A DNA stretch of 64,000 nucleotides from Lentzea flava (GTDB taxonomy: Bacteria > Actinomycetota > Actinomycetes > Mycobacteriales > Pseudonocardiaceae): positions 44,644 through 108,643 of the forward strand of contig NZ_BMRE01000027.1 in NCBI RefSeq assembly GCF_014648475.1, in the 5' to 3' direction. The stretch's first letter is position 1, and each line of letters opens with the position of its first letter. A program made the position numbers and the translations under genes. The notes beneath the pieces are model-generated. The model saw only the letters and a list, made by a program, of their open reading frames with translations, ran no database searches and was not told where the DNA came from. Shown here piece by piece: positions 11,414 to 19,018 of this stretch.

Positions 11414-11625
11414 TGGAACTGCGCCGGCTGACACCTGCGCACGCCAGGGCCACGGGCGCCGACTGGATATTGGCACAGCCGCTGACCCCGACGACCTCGT
11501 AGCAGGTCCGCGCACGGCATCGCGGGCCCCTGGCGCGCCAGCGACGACCTGATGCTGATCGGCCCGGTCATCGCCGACTCCGCCACCGGCAACGGCCGGG
11601 TGCGTCGACCTGCAGGCTCTCGGCT
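11414..11625 (+). pseudogene. decayed tandem copy of the upstream GNAT gene
   Basis: The stretch opens GTG-GAA-CTG-CGC-CGG-CTG (V-E-L-R-R-L), matching V-E-I-R-R-L of the intact gene, and reaches an in-frame TAG at about 11503. Further on, in another frame, a segment reads DLMLIGPVIADSATG against LTIGPLIAPSASA of the intact gene. The middle (most of the GNAT domain) is missing. It is a remnant of roughly 210 bp left from a tandem duplication. No working product is expected. Confidence 0.7.
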
Positions 11626-11941
11626 AGAGCTTTCTTCCGCCGAGCACGTGCAGGTGGGCGTGGAAGACCTCCTGCCCGCTGTCGGGCCCGGTGTTGAACA
11701 GCAGCCGGTATCCGGTCTCCGAGACGCCTTCCGCCTCGGCGATCTCCTTCGCGGCGGCGAAGAGGTCGCCGAGCTGCTCACCGCTCAGGTCGACGGCGTT
11801 CGGCACGTGCTCGCGCGGGATGACCAGCACGTGCACCGGAGCCTTGGGGTGGATGTCGCGGAACGCCAGCGTCGTCTTGGTCTCGTGCACGACCGTCGCG
11901 GGAACCTCACCGTCGACGATCCGGCAGAACAAACAGGACAT
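11624..11941 (-). CDS. HIT family protein (histidine triad nucleotide-binding)
   Basis: 105 residues with the complete histidine triad HAHLHVL near the C-terminus and the N-terminal CLFCRIVDGEVPATVVHE typical of Hint-type HIT proteins, which hydrolyse adenosine phosphoramidates or related mononucleotides. The two Cys in the N-terminal CxxC are the usual zinc pair of bacterial HIT proteins. It follows the TetR gene by 11 bases on the same strand, so it may be cotranscribed with it, although a HIT gene near phoH is common in actinobacteria. Confidence 0.92.
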   Translation of the reverse strand: MSCLFCRIVDGEVPATVVHETKTTLAFRDIHPKAPVHVLVIPREHVPNAVDLSGEQLGDLFAAAKEIAEAEGVSETGYRLLFNTGPDSGQEVFHAHLHVLGGRKL

Positions 11942-11952
11942 GCCTCAAGACG

Positions 11953-12543
11953 CTAGGCGAACAACCGGTCCAGGTGCTCGTCGACGGCCTCGATCATGTC
12001 GTCCACCGTCAGCTCCTCCGGCCCGAGCTGGTGGTGGATGTTGAGCCCGTCGATCAGCACGAGAGTCCGCCGCGCCGCCTTCATCGGCACGACACCGTCC
12101 CGCAGCTCCCCCGCCTCCTCGGCAGCCTTGAGGATCCGAGCGAGCTCGCCGTAGACCTGTCGCGTGCCGTAACGCTCCAGCTCGTGCAACGACGGCTCCA
12201 CCAACGCCCGCGGCAGGAACGACATCAGCACGGCGGCCTCGACCCGCCGTTCCTCGTCCAGCGCGAGCATCTCGTGCGCGAAGGCCCTCAGCCGCTCCCG
12301 GTTGCCGAGCGAGCCGTCGATCCTCTCCAGCCGCGCCAGGAACCGCCGGTACGCGAGCTCCATCGCGAAGCCCAGCAACGAGTCCTGCGTGGGGAAGTAG
12401 TGCCGCAACGACCCGCTGGACCACCCGGACTCCGCAGCCACGGCCCGCACCGACGCGTGGTCGATCCCGTCCCGTTGCACGATGCGCCACACGGCCTCGG
12501 CCAGCTCGCGGCGACGTTCCTCGTGGTCGACAACCTTCGGCAC
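11953..12543 (-). CDS. TetR/AcrR family transcriptional regulator
   Basis: 196 residues. The N-terminal helix-turn-helix is clear: RRELAEAVWRIVQRDGIDHASVRAVAAESGWSSGSLRHYFPTQDSLLGF, with the SxGSLRHYFxT recognition helix of the BetI-like TetR group. The remaining helices form the ligand-binding domain and give no ligand hint. It begins nine bases downstream of the alpha/beta hydrolase stop, so hydrolase, regulator and HIT form a candidate operon. The natural target is its own operon, but no operator was identified with confidence. Confidence 0.9.
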   Translation of the reverse strand: MPKVVDHEERRRELAEAVWRIVQRDGIDHASVRAVAAESGWSSGSLRHYFPTQDSLLGFAMELAYRRFLARLERIDGSLGNRERLRAFAHEMLALDEERRVEAAVLMSFLPRALVEPSLHELERYGTRQVYGELARILKAAEEAGELRDGVVPMKAARRTLVLIDGLNIHHQLGPEELTVDDMIEAVDEHLDRLFA

Positions 12544-12552
12544 CGGCTCTTT

Positions 12553-13209
12553 CTAGCAGCCGCGCGCAAGCCGGACGACGGCCCCGCGACACCTCTCCCA
12601 CGACTCGGTGCCCGGCGTGATCATGTCCATGTGCCCGGCCCCCTCGACCACGTCGAGCTCCGCCTGCGGCTCCAACGCGCAGAACTCGACGCTCTGCTCG
12701 ACCGGGACGTCCTCGTCGAGATCACCGTGCACACAGATCACCGGCTTGCCGATGGGCACCAACGCCGCCGGCGAGGCCTGGGCGAACTGCTCCTCGGAAC
12801 ACAACTCCAGCGCCCGCGACGTGATGTGCTTGGTGAAGTCGAGAACCGCCGCCTGCGCCACAGCTCCGACCACTCGCTCACTGTGCTTGGCCGCCCACAC
12901 AGCGAGATGCCCTCCGGCGCTGTGTCCGAGCGTCACCACGGGCCCGATGTCGACAGCCTCCAGGGCAGCCAGCACGTCCTCCCCGGTCTGCGGCCATCCT
13001 CCATCGCCCCCAACACGCCGATATTCGATGTTCCAAACGGCAAACCCGTCCCCAACAAGCACATCAGCAAGTGGCCGCCCGAGCTCCAACCCGTACCGCT
13101 GGTGCCAAAAACCACCGTGGATGACGACAACAGCACCCTCAGCAACACCATCCGGAAGGTAAAGCTCACCGAACTGACTGGGGTGCTCACCGTAAGCAAT
13201 CCGCTGCAC
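12553..13209 (-). CDS. alpha/beta hydrolase (BD-FAE / kynurenine formamidase-like)
   Basis: 218 residues of the alpha/beta hydrolase fold. The oxyanion-hole motif HGGFW is at residues 31-35, the nucleophile elbow GHSAGG places Ser97, an acid lies in CVHGDLDEDVP (residues 159-169) and the catalytic His in GAGHMDM (His193). HGGFW and the small size resemble esterases and kynurenine formamidase-like enzymes of the BD-FAE group. The substrate is not determinable. It is the first gene before TetR and HIT on the minus strand; its promoter must lie in the hairpin-rich gap at 13210-13682. Confidence 0.87.
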   Translation of the reverse strand: MQRIAYGEHPSQFGELYLPDGVAEGAVVVIHGGFWHQRYGLELGRPLADVLVGDGFAVWNIEYRRVGGDGGWPQTGEDVLAALEAVDIGPVVTLGHSAGGHLAVWAAKHSERVVGAVAQAAVLDFTKHITSRALELCSEEQFAQASPAALVPIGKPVICVHGDLDEDVPVEQSVEFCALEPQAELDVVEGAGHMDMITPGTESWERCRGAVVRLARGC

Positions 13210-13341
13210 ACGCAGAACCTACGTGACACAACGAAAAACGACCTGACAACACAGAAAGAAGCCGAGCCCGCACGAAGCGAAATGGGCCGCGATGCGATGA
13301 GATGGGCCGCGATGGCGCGAAGCGCCGAGCCGGCCGGGGGT

Positions 13342-13386
13342 CCGGGGGCGAAGCCCCCGGCTGGGGTCTGGGGGCTCGGCCCCCAG
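13342..13386. repeat. two adjacent perfect 8-bp hairpins
   Basis: CCGGGGGC-GAA-GCCCCCGG (13342-13360) and CTGGGGGC-TCG-GCCCCCAG (13368-13386) share the same G5C/GC5 core and a three-base loop. Similar short high-GC hairpins are scattered between genes in many Pseudonocardiaceae, so this is probably a dispersed palindrome family; termination or mRNA stability are possible roles. Confidence 0.75.
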
Positions 13387-13454
13387 AAGACACGCTTTAT
13401 CGACGAGCGGCGAAGGTGCCGCAGGCACCGAGCACGCGAGGCGAGAGATAAAGG

Positions 13455-13501
13455 GGCGCCTCGCGGTCCGAAGCCTGGGGGTCGCTTCGCCGCGAGGCGC
13501 C
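13455..13501. repeat. perfect 12-bp inverted repeat
   Basis: GGCGCCTCGCGG at 13455-13466 and CCGCGAGGCGCC at 13490-13501 are exact reverse complements, separated by 23 bases. It may be part of a larger structured transcript or a terminator. No U tract follows on either strand. Confidence 0.75.
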
Positions 13502-13659
13502 GACGCCGGACCGAGGGGGGAGGTGTCCGGCGAGTCTTTGGTTGGAAAGGCCTAATCGTCTACTCCGTTTACGGCTAGACCAATTGAGCCCCTCTGCAAC
13601 TAGAGTAACCCCAACGGCCTGCGGTTCGCTACAGCTTCCGTCAAGCCAATCCATCCGAT

Positions 13660-13678
13660 GTTCACCTTCGGAGTGAAC
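13660..13678 (-). terminator. hairpin just after rsmE
   Basis: GTTCAC and GTGAAC pair around CTTCGGA (a UUCG-type loop on the plus strand), four bases beyond the rsmE stop. It lacks a U run. A terminator or mRNA 3'-end structure for the hrcA-dnaJ-rsmE transcript is the simplest reading. Confidence 0.5.
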
Positions 13679-13682
13679 TGGG

Positions 13683-14414
13683 TCACCACCGGGACGTGAG
13701 TACCCCAAGCGCACCGAGAGCAACCGCCGCAGCGGTAGATGCACGCAGAACAGTTGGGCCCAATCGGACGATCCGGGCACCCGAAGATCGCAGCGCTTCC
13801 AATTCGTCAGGCGTGATCCCGCCTTCGGGACCGACGACGAGCAGGACGTCTCCGGATTCGGGAAGGTCGACATCGGACAGTCGGTCGGTCGCGCTCTCGT
13901 GCAACACGAGCGTGAGCGCCGAGGACGACACGCGCTGCGAAAGTTGCGCGGTGCTCACGGGTTCGTCGACGAAGGGCACCCGCGAGCGGCGGGCTTGCTT
14001 CGCGGCCTCGCGGACCGTGGAACGCCAGCGCCCCAACGCCTTCGCGCCGCGCGGGCCGTCCTCCCACTTGGCCACGCACCGGGCGGCGCGCCACGGCACC
14101 ACACCGTCCACACCGGCCTCGGTGGCCAGTTCGACCGCGAGCTCGCCGCGGTCGCCCTTCACCAGCGCCTGGGCGAGCACGACGCGGAGTGACGGCTCGG
14201 GCTCCACCGCGCGGTCGAGCACCTTCAGCGACAACGCGTCCCGTTCCACCGACACCACCGCACAGCGCACGAGGGTGCCGGAACCGTCGGACAGCACTAG
14301 TTCCTCGCCCACGCGCAGGCGCTTCACCGTGGCGGCGTGGCGGCCTTCCGGGCCGTCCAGCACGAACTCCTCGCCCGGCGGCAGCGCCGGAACGAGGAAG
14401 ACCGGCAGGGTCAC
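13683..14414 (-). CDS. rsmE: 16S rRNA (uracil(1498)-N3)-methyltransferase RsmE
   Basis: 243 residues. RsmE methylates U1498 of 16S rRNA using S-adenosylmethionine. The N-terminal PUA-like part has DGPEGRHAATVKRLRVGEEL, and the C-terminal SPOUT knot carries the signature LLVVGPEGGITPDELEAL and VRLGPTVLRASTAA. GTG 14414 is the start; it overlaps the dnaJ stop (GTGA). The order hrcA-dnaJ-rsmE is conserved in actinobacteria. Confidence 0.95.
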   Translation of the reverse strand: MTLPVFLVPALPPGEEFVLDGPEGRHAATVKRLRVGEELVLSDGSGTLVRCAVVSVERDALSLKVLDRAVEPEPSLRVVLAQALVKGDRGELAVELATEAGVDGVVPWRAARCVAKWEDGPRGAKALGRWRSTVREAAKQARRSRVPFVDEPVSTAQLSQRVSSSALTLVLHESATDRLSDVDLPESGDVLLVVGPEGGITPDELEALRSSGARIVRLGPTVLRASTAAAVALGALGVLTSRW

Positions 14415-15559
14415 CGGTTGCCGCGCGAGGCACGCAGGCGGGAGAACAGCCCGCCGCCGCCCTTGCCGTTGTGGGACAAGGAAGGCTCGGTCTCGCCGCG
14501 CAGCTCGGCCAGGTCGCGCAGCAGGGCGGCCTGGGCGGCGTCGAGCTTCGTGGGCACGACGACCTCGAGGTGCACGTGCAGGTCGCCGCGGCCGTCGATG
14601 CGGCCGGTGGAACGCAGCTTCGGCATGCCGCGGCCGGGAAGGACCAGCTGAGTGTTCGGCTGCGTGCCGGGCTCGATCTGCAGTTCTTCCTCGCCGTCGA
14701 GCGTCTTCAACGGCAGGGTGGCGCCCAGTGCGGCTGTCGTCATCGGGATCTGCACCACGCAATGCAGGTCGGCGCCGTCGCGTTCGAAGATCTCGTGCGG
14801 GTGTTCCTCGACCTCGACGTAGAGGTCGCCTGCCGGGCCACCGCCGGGGCCGACCTCGCCCTGGCCAGCGAGGCGCACGCGCATGCCCTCGGCGACACCG
14901 GCGGGGATGTTCACGGAGATCGTGCGGCGCGAACGGACGCGGCCGTCGCCGCTGCACTGCTGGCACGGGTCGGGGATGACCTCGCCGTAGCCGCGGCAGA
15001 CCGGGCACGGGCGGGACGTCACGACCTGGCCGAGGAACGAGCGCTGCACCGACTGGACCTCGCCGCGGCCGTTGCACGTGTCGCAGCGGATCGGCTTGGA
15101 GTCGCCGGACGTGCCGGCGCCGTGGCAGCGGTCGCAGAGGATCGCGGTGTCGACGGTCAGCTCACGGGTGGTGCCCGCGGCGCACTCCTCCAGCGTCATG
15201 TCGAGCCGGATCAGCGCGTCGGAACCGGGCTGCACGCGGCTGCGCGGACCGCGGCCACCGCCGGACGTCGCGCCGAAGAACGCGTCCATGATGTCGCCGA
15301 GACCGAAGCCCGCGAACGGGTCGCCGCCCGCGCGTGCGCCGCCGCCCGAGTCGAGCGGGTCGCCGCCCAGGTCGACGATGCGACGCTTCTCGGGGTTCGA
15401 CAACACCTCGTAGGCGGCCGTGACCTCCTTGAAGCGGGCCTCCTCGTTGGGATTGACGTCCGGGTGCAGCTGCCTTGCGAGCTTGCGATAGGCGCGCTTG
15501 ATCTCATCCTGTGTCGCGTTCTGCGCGACACCGAGGATGCCGTAGTAATCCCTGGCCAC
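14411..15559 (-). CDS. dnaJ: molecular chaperone DnaJ (DnaJ2 type)
   Basis: J domain at the N-terminus (RDYYGILGV, HPDVN with the invariant HPD), a Gly-rich segment with GFGLGDIMDAFFG, four CxxCxGxG zinc motifs (CDRCHGAG, CDTCNGRG, CPVCRGYG, CQQCSGDG) and the two C-terminal substrate-binding domains. It stimulates DnaK ATPase and holds unfolded clients. I start it at GTG 15559 because homologues begin at this A-R-D-Y-Y-G; ATG 15580 in the same frame would add seven residues. It lies between hrcA and rsmE, as does the second (HrcA-linked) DnaJ of Mycobacterium. Confidence 0.95.
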   Translation of the reverse strand: MARDYYGILGVAQNATQDEIKRAYRKLARQLHPDVNPNEEARFKEVTAAYEVLSNPEKRRIVDLGGDPLDSGGGARAGGDPFAGFGLGDIMDAFFGATSGGGRGPRSRVQPGSDALIRLDMTLEECAAGTTRELTVDTAILCDRCHGAGTSGDSKPIRCDTCNGRGEVQSVQRSFLGQVVTSRPCPVCRGYGEVIPDPCQQCSGDGRVRSRRTISVNIPAGVAEGMRVRLAGQGEVGPGGGPAGDLYVEVEEHPHEIFERDGADLHCVVQIPMTTAALGATLPLKTLDGEEELQIEPGTQPNTQLVLPGRGMPKLRSTGRIDGRGDLHVHLEVVVPTKLDAAQAALLRDLAELRGETEPSLSHNGKGGGGLFSRLRASRGNR

Positions 15560-15615
15560 CTTGTTCGCTTTCGTCTTCATCTTTCAGAGCAAAGTTCTCG
15601 GGGGACGTTCCTTGT

Positions 15616-16638
15616 TCAACGACCAGTGAGGATCTCACCGACGTAGTTGGCGACCGCACGCACGGCCGCCATGGTTCCGGGGTAGTCCATGCGCGTGGGC
15701 CCGACGACGCCGAGGCCTCCCAGCGGATTGTCGCGGCTGCCGTAACCGATGGACACCACGGAAGTGCTGCGCATCTCAGCGGCCTCGTTCTCCTCGCCGA
15801 TGCGCACCAGCACGCGGCCGGGGTCGCGGGAGGCGGCGAGCAGCTTGAGCACGATCACCTGTTCCTCGAGCGCCTCCAGCACCTGGCGCAGCGAGCCGGG
15901 GAAGTCGGCGACGTTGCGGGTGAGGTTCGCGGTGCCGCCGAGCACGAGCCGTTCCTCCGGGTGCTCGACGAGCGTCTCGATCAGCACCGTCGCGACCCGC
16001 AGCATCGGATCGCGCAGGTCCTGCCGCACCTCCTCGGGCAGTTCGGCGACCTTGGCGCTCGCGTCGGACAGCCGCTGACCGGCCATGGCCTGGTTGAGCT
16101 GCGTGCGCAACTGGGCCACGTCCTCCTCGCTGATCACGTCACCGAGCTCGACGATGCGCTGGTCGACGCGGCCGGTGTCGGTGATCAGCACGAGCATCAG
16201 CCGCGACGGCGTGATCGGCAGCACCTCGAGGTGCCGCACGGCGGCGCGGGACAGGGTCGGCACCTGGATCACCGCGACCTGCCTGGTGAGCTGCGCGAGC
16301 AACCGGACGCTGCGGCGCATCACGTCGTCGAGGTCGAGCGCCCCGTCGAGGAAGCTGCGGATGGCCCGCTTCTCGGCCTGCGAGAGCGGCTTGATCTCGC
16401 TCAGCCTGTCGACGAAGAGCCGGTAGCCCTTGTCCGTCGGCACCCGTCCGGCACTGGTGTGCGGCTGGGCGATGTAGCCCTCGTCCTCCAACGCCGCCAT
16501 GTCGTTGCGCACGGTCGCGCTCGACACACCCAGGTTGTGTCGCTCCACCAGGGCCTTCGACCCGACGGGCTCCTGGTTGGACACGTAGTCGGCGACAATG
16601 GCGCGCAGCACCTCGAACCGACGCTCATCGGCGTTCAC
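15616..16638 (-). CDS. hrcA: heat-inducible transcriptional repressor HrcA
   Basis: 340 residues. The N-terminal winged helix (RRFEVLRAIVADYVSNQEPVGSKALVERHNLGVSSATVRNDMAALEDEGYI) is the signature of HrcA, which represses groE- and dnaK-type genes by binding CIRCE elements and is stabilised by GroEL. The C-terminal GAF-like dimerisation part follows. The start is GTG 16638 with GGAGG-like sequence upstream. I looked for CIRCE (GCACTC-N9-GAGTGC) ahead of the gene and did not find it; a different inverted repeat is there. Confidence 0.95.
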   Translation of the reverse strand: MNADERRFEVLRAIVADYVSNQEPVGSKALVERHNLGVSSATVRNDMAALEDEGYIAQPHTSAGRVPTDKGYRLFVDRLSEIKPLSQAEKRAIRSFLDGALDLDDVMRRSVRLLAQLTRQVAVIQVPTLSRAAVRHLEVLPITPSRLMLVLITDTGRVDQRIVELGDVISEEDVAQLRTQLNQAMAGQRLSDASAKVAELPEEVRQDLRDPMLRVATVLIETLVEHPEERLVLGGTANLTRNVADFPGSLRQVLEALEEQVIVLKLLAASRDPGRVLVRIGEENEAAEMRSTSVVSIGYGSRDNPLGGLGVVGPTRMDYPGTMAAVRAVANYVGEILTGR

Positions 16639-16677
16639 CGCTGTTTCACCTCCGTGTCCCGTGCTCCGAGTTTACCC

Positions 16678-16703
16678 AGCTGGTTTCCTGCGCGGTGCCA
16701 GCT
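16678..16703. promoter_or_regulatory. inverted repeat upstream of hrcA
   Basis: AGCTGG (16678-16683) and CCAGCT (16698-16703) are exact reverse complements with a 14-base spacer, 40-65 bp upstream of the hrcA start. It sits where an operator could control hrcA, but it does not match CIRCE or HspR (HAIR) sites. Six-base arms can arise by chance. Confidence 0.3.
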
Positions 16704-16812
16704 CAACCCCAGCGGGATGTAACAACCGCAGAACCCGCCGGTTCCCTTGACCGACTCCTCGGCCGAACCGTTGGGTGGAGGTGCCGTCGCCCCGGTCCAC
16801 TGAGGGGTGCGC

Positions 16813-18546
16813 ATGCGCAAGCTCTGGTGTCTGCTCCTGGGAGTGATCCTGCTCGCACCGCCCGGCGTCGCGGCGGCGCACGACCCGATCCGCAACTCGA
16901 TCCGGGGCTGGACGATCCTCTCCGACAGCGACTCCGGCGCGGACGAGGTGATCGGCGCCGCCAGGAAATACCAGGTCAACCACCTGCAGCTGTCCCACGA
17001 GGTCGTGCACGACCTGCGGGAGGTCCGCGAGCCGCGCAGACAGGCGCAGGTGAACCGGCTGACCGACCTCGCCCACTCGTCGGGCGTCAAGGAGGTCGCC
17101 GCCTGGGATCACGCCCTCTACCACCTCGCCTACTACCCCGCCGAGTTCCGCACCGGCCCCGGCGGCACGATCGACCTCGACAACCCGGCGTTCTGGGACT
17201 GGTTCCGCAACGATTACCGCTCGATGCTCGACCTGGTGCCGAGGGTGAACTCGATCATCCTGACGTTCATCGAGACCGGCGCCCGCGTCGAGAACCAGCA
17301 CTCGGTGCGCCTGAAGACCGCCGAGGAGAAGCTCGCCCACCTCGTCGACCAGGTCGCGTCCGTGATCGACGAGCGCGGCATGCTCCTCTACCTGCGCACC
17401 TTCGGCTACTACCCCGCCGAGATGGACCGCACGATCGGCGCGATCGACCGCGTCCAGAACAAGCGCGTGCGCGTGATGGCCAAGGCCCAGCCGCACGACT
17501 TCTTCCTCACGCACCCGATCGACGTCACCGTCCCGAAGATCAACCGACCCGTGCTGATCGAGTACGACACCACCGGCGAGTACAACGGCCAGGGCAAGAT
17601 CGCCAACGCGTTCGTGGCCGAGCACGCCGACCGGCTGAGGCACTACCGCAAGCTCCCCAACGTGATCGGCTACGTCGCCCGCACCGACCGCTACGGCGAG
17701 TCGCGCATCGTGGGCACGCCGACCGAGATCAACCTCTACGCCCTGAAACGGGCTTCCGAAGGCGCCTCGAACGCGCAGATCCACCTGGAGTTCGCCGCCC
17801 GCAAGTACGGCCTGCTCGCCGCACCGCTCGTGGCACGGGCGTTGTCCCGCTCGCCGGAGATCATCACCTCGACGCTCTACACCCTGGGCAGCAACACCGC
17901 GAACCACTCACGCCTGGACTACGACCCGTACTGCTCCAGCTATCACCGCAGCGTCTCCGGCAAGTGGATCGACCCGCCCGAGACGTTCGTGCGCCACGGC
18001 GTGAACAGGGAGTTCCACTACTGGATCGACGTGGCGAACCACCTCTCGCCGCCGCACTGCAAGACCGACGGCGTCCTGCGCCGCGAGGCCGGCCACGTGC
18101 TCGACCGCGGCTGGGTCACGCCCGGCAACCTGATGACGCAGGAGTACCTCGACTACCTCACCATCGAGAAGAACTACGGCGTCGGGCTCGCCGAAGCCTC
18201 GCTTCGCGACATCGAGCACGTCAGGAGACTGCTGCGCCCCAACGACTACGCCCAGCTCAAGGCGTACTTCGAACGGACAGTGCTGACCACGAAGCTGCAC
18301 AGGTCGGTCGCGAAGGCGTACTTCGGCTACCGGATCTACGTGCAGCAGCCGTCACCCGAGCTGGCACGGTCCATTTGGGACGGTCTGGACGAGGCGCAGG
18401 CGGTCGCCGCGAAGGTGCGGGCGTATCCGGCACCACCGACCGGGGAGTGGAACTGGGTGATCGACGCCGCCCAGGCCGACCTGTACCTCAAGCGCATCTC
18501 CGAAGGGTGGGACCGGTATTCCAACATCAAGGTCCCACGACCCTGA
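16813..18546 (+). CDS. secreted protein of unknown function, glycoside-hydrolase-like size
   Basis: 577 residues with a clear signal peptide (MRKLWCLLLGVILLAPPGVAAA). The mature part alternates strands and helices (NHLQLSHEVVHDLREV; VNSIILTFIETGARVENQHSV; MLLYLRTFGYYPAEMD; PVLIEYDTTGEYNGQG), which is reminiscent of a TIM-barrel such as alpha-glucuronidase-like glycosidases, but no motif is certain. Acidic residues at barrel-strand ends (FIETG, LIEYD) could be catalytic. ATG 16813 is preceded by GAGGGG at five bases. It is divergent from hrcA. I do not assign a substrate. Confidence 0.75.
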   Translation: MRKLWCLLLGVILLAPPGVAAAHDPIRNSIRGWTILSDSDSGADEVIGAARKYQVNHLQLSHEVVHDLREVREPRRQAQVNRLTDLAHSSGVKEVAAWDHALYHLAYYPAEFRTGPGGTIDLDNPAFWDWFRNDYRSMLDLVPRVNSIILTFIETGARVENQHSVRLKTAEEKLAHLVDQVASVIDERGMLLYLRTFGYYPAEMDRTIGAIDRVQNKRVRVMAKAQPHDFFLTHPIDVTVPKINRPVLIEYDTTGEYNGQGKIANAFVAEHADRLRHYRKLPNVIGYVARTDRYGESRIVGTPTEINLYALKRASEGASNAQIHLEFAARKYGLLAAPLVARALSRSPEIITSTLYTLGSNTANHSRLDYDPYCSSYHRSVSGKWIDPPETFVRHGVNREFHYWIDVANHLSPPHCKTDGVLRREAGHVLDRGWVTPGNLMTQEYLDYLTIEKNYGVGLAEASLRDIEHVRRLLRPNDYAQLKAYFERTVLTTKLHRSVAKAYFGYRIYVQQPSPELARSIWDGLDEAQAVAAKVRAYPAPPTGEWNWVIDAAQADLYLKRISEGWDRYSNIKVPRP

Positions 18547-18625
18547 CTTGCGGTGAACCCGGACGGCCCTGTTTTTGTCGGTGGTGCTCGCTAGGGTCCA
18601 AACCATCCGAAGCAGAGGTGGGGAC

Positions 18626-19018
18626 GTGGAGAGCGAGCAGGGCTGGCGGACGAAGGGCGGCCGGACCTACCACAGCGACCCGAGCTGCGAATGGCTGCAC
18701 AAGGACCAGGGCCGGCTCAGGCTCATCGGCAAGGCCACGCACGAGGTGGTCGAGGTCCGGTGGGCCGACGTCAGCCCTGGTCAGCTCCAGCCGTGCGACC
18801 ACTGCTGCGCACCCGCGTGGCTGGAGCGGCACGGCAGGGAGCACCGCGCGGACGAGAAGCCGTGCCTGGTCATGAGCGACGACGAGTGGTGGCGCGGCAC
18901 GCTGGTCTGGGAGCCGGCCAGGCGTGCGGACGGGTTGTGGTGGGCGACCGTCACGTACGACAAGAAGGGGCAGCGCGTCACCGAGGTGCGCAGCCAGCAC
19001 GACATCCGGGCCCGTTAG
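18626..19018 (+). CDS. small Cys/His/Trp-rich hypothetical protein
   Basis: 130 residues starting at GTG 18626, preceded by GAGGTGGGG. Possible metal ligands are H and C in RTYHSDPSCEWLH and C/H in QPCDHCCAPAWLERHG; this YHxxxxC...CxxC pattern resembles small zinc-binding modules such as the Ada-type or calcineurin-like accessory domains. The C-terminal half contains EWWRGTLVWEP and GLWWATVTYDKKGQRVTEV, a beta-rich part. It has no signal peptide. The last four bases overlap the convergent hemW gene. Function unknown. Confidence 0.75.
   Translation: MESEQGWRTKGGRTYHSDPSCEWLHKDQGRLRLIGKATHEVVEVRWADVSPGQLQPCDHCCAPAWLERHGREHRADEKPCLVMSDDEWWRGTLVWEPARRADGLWWATVTYDKKGQRVTEVRSQHDIRAR

Larger units (their letters stand above)
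13210..13682. other. 473-bp gene-free stretch with several perfect GC hairpins
   Basis: No convincing coding frame. The middle contains a 20-bp-offset direct repeat of GATGGGCCGCGATG (from 13281), three short hairpins with three-base loops (13342-13360, 13368-13386, 13415-13429) and a 12-bp inverted repeat (13455-13501). The right part (13548-13660) is AT-richer than its surroundings and was inspected for tRNA and riboswitch features without success. The region follows rsmE and precedes the hydrolase, both on the minus strand. Confidence 0.7.

Noticed and set aside
13548..13660. Possible tRNA or riboswitch in the AT-richer gap
   Set aside because: On both strands I could not form a cloverleaf with a T-loop GGTTCGA, nor a known riboswitch core; only small stems were seen.
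16639..16812. CIRCE element upstream of hrcA
   Set aside because: No GCACTC...GAGTGC pair is present; only the unrelated AGCTGG/CCAGCT repeat.
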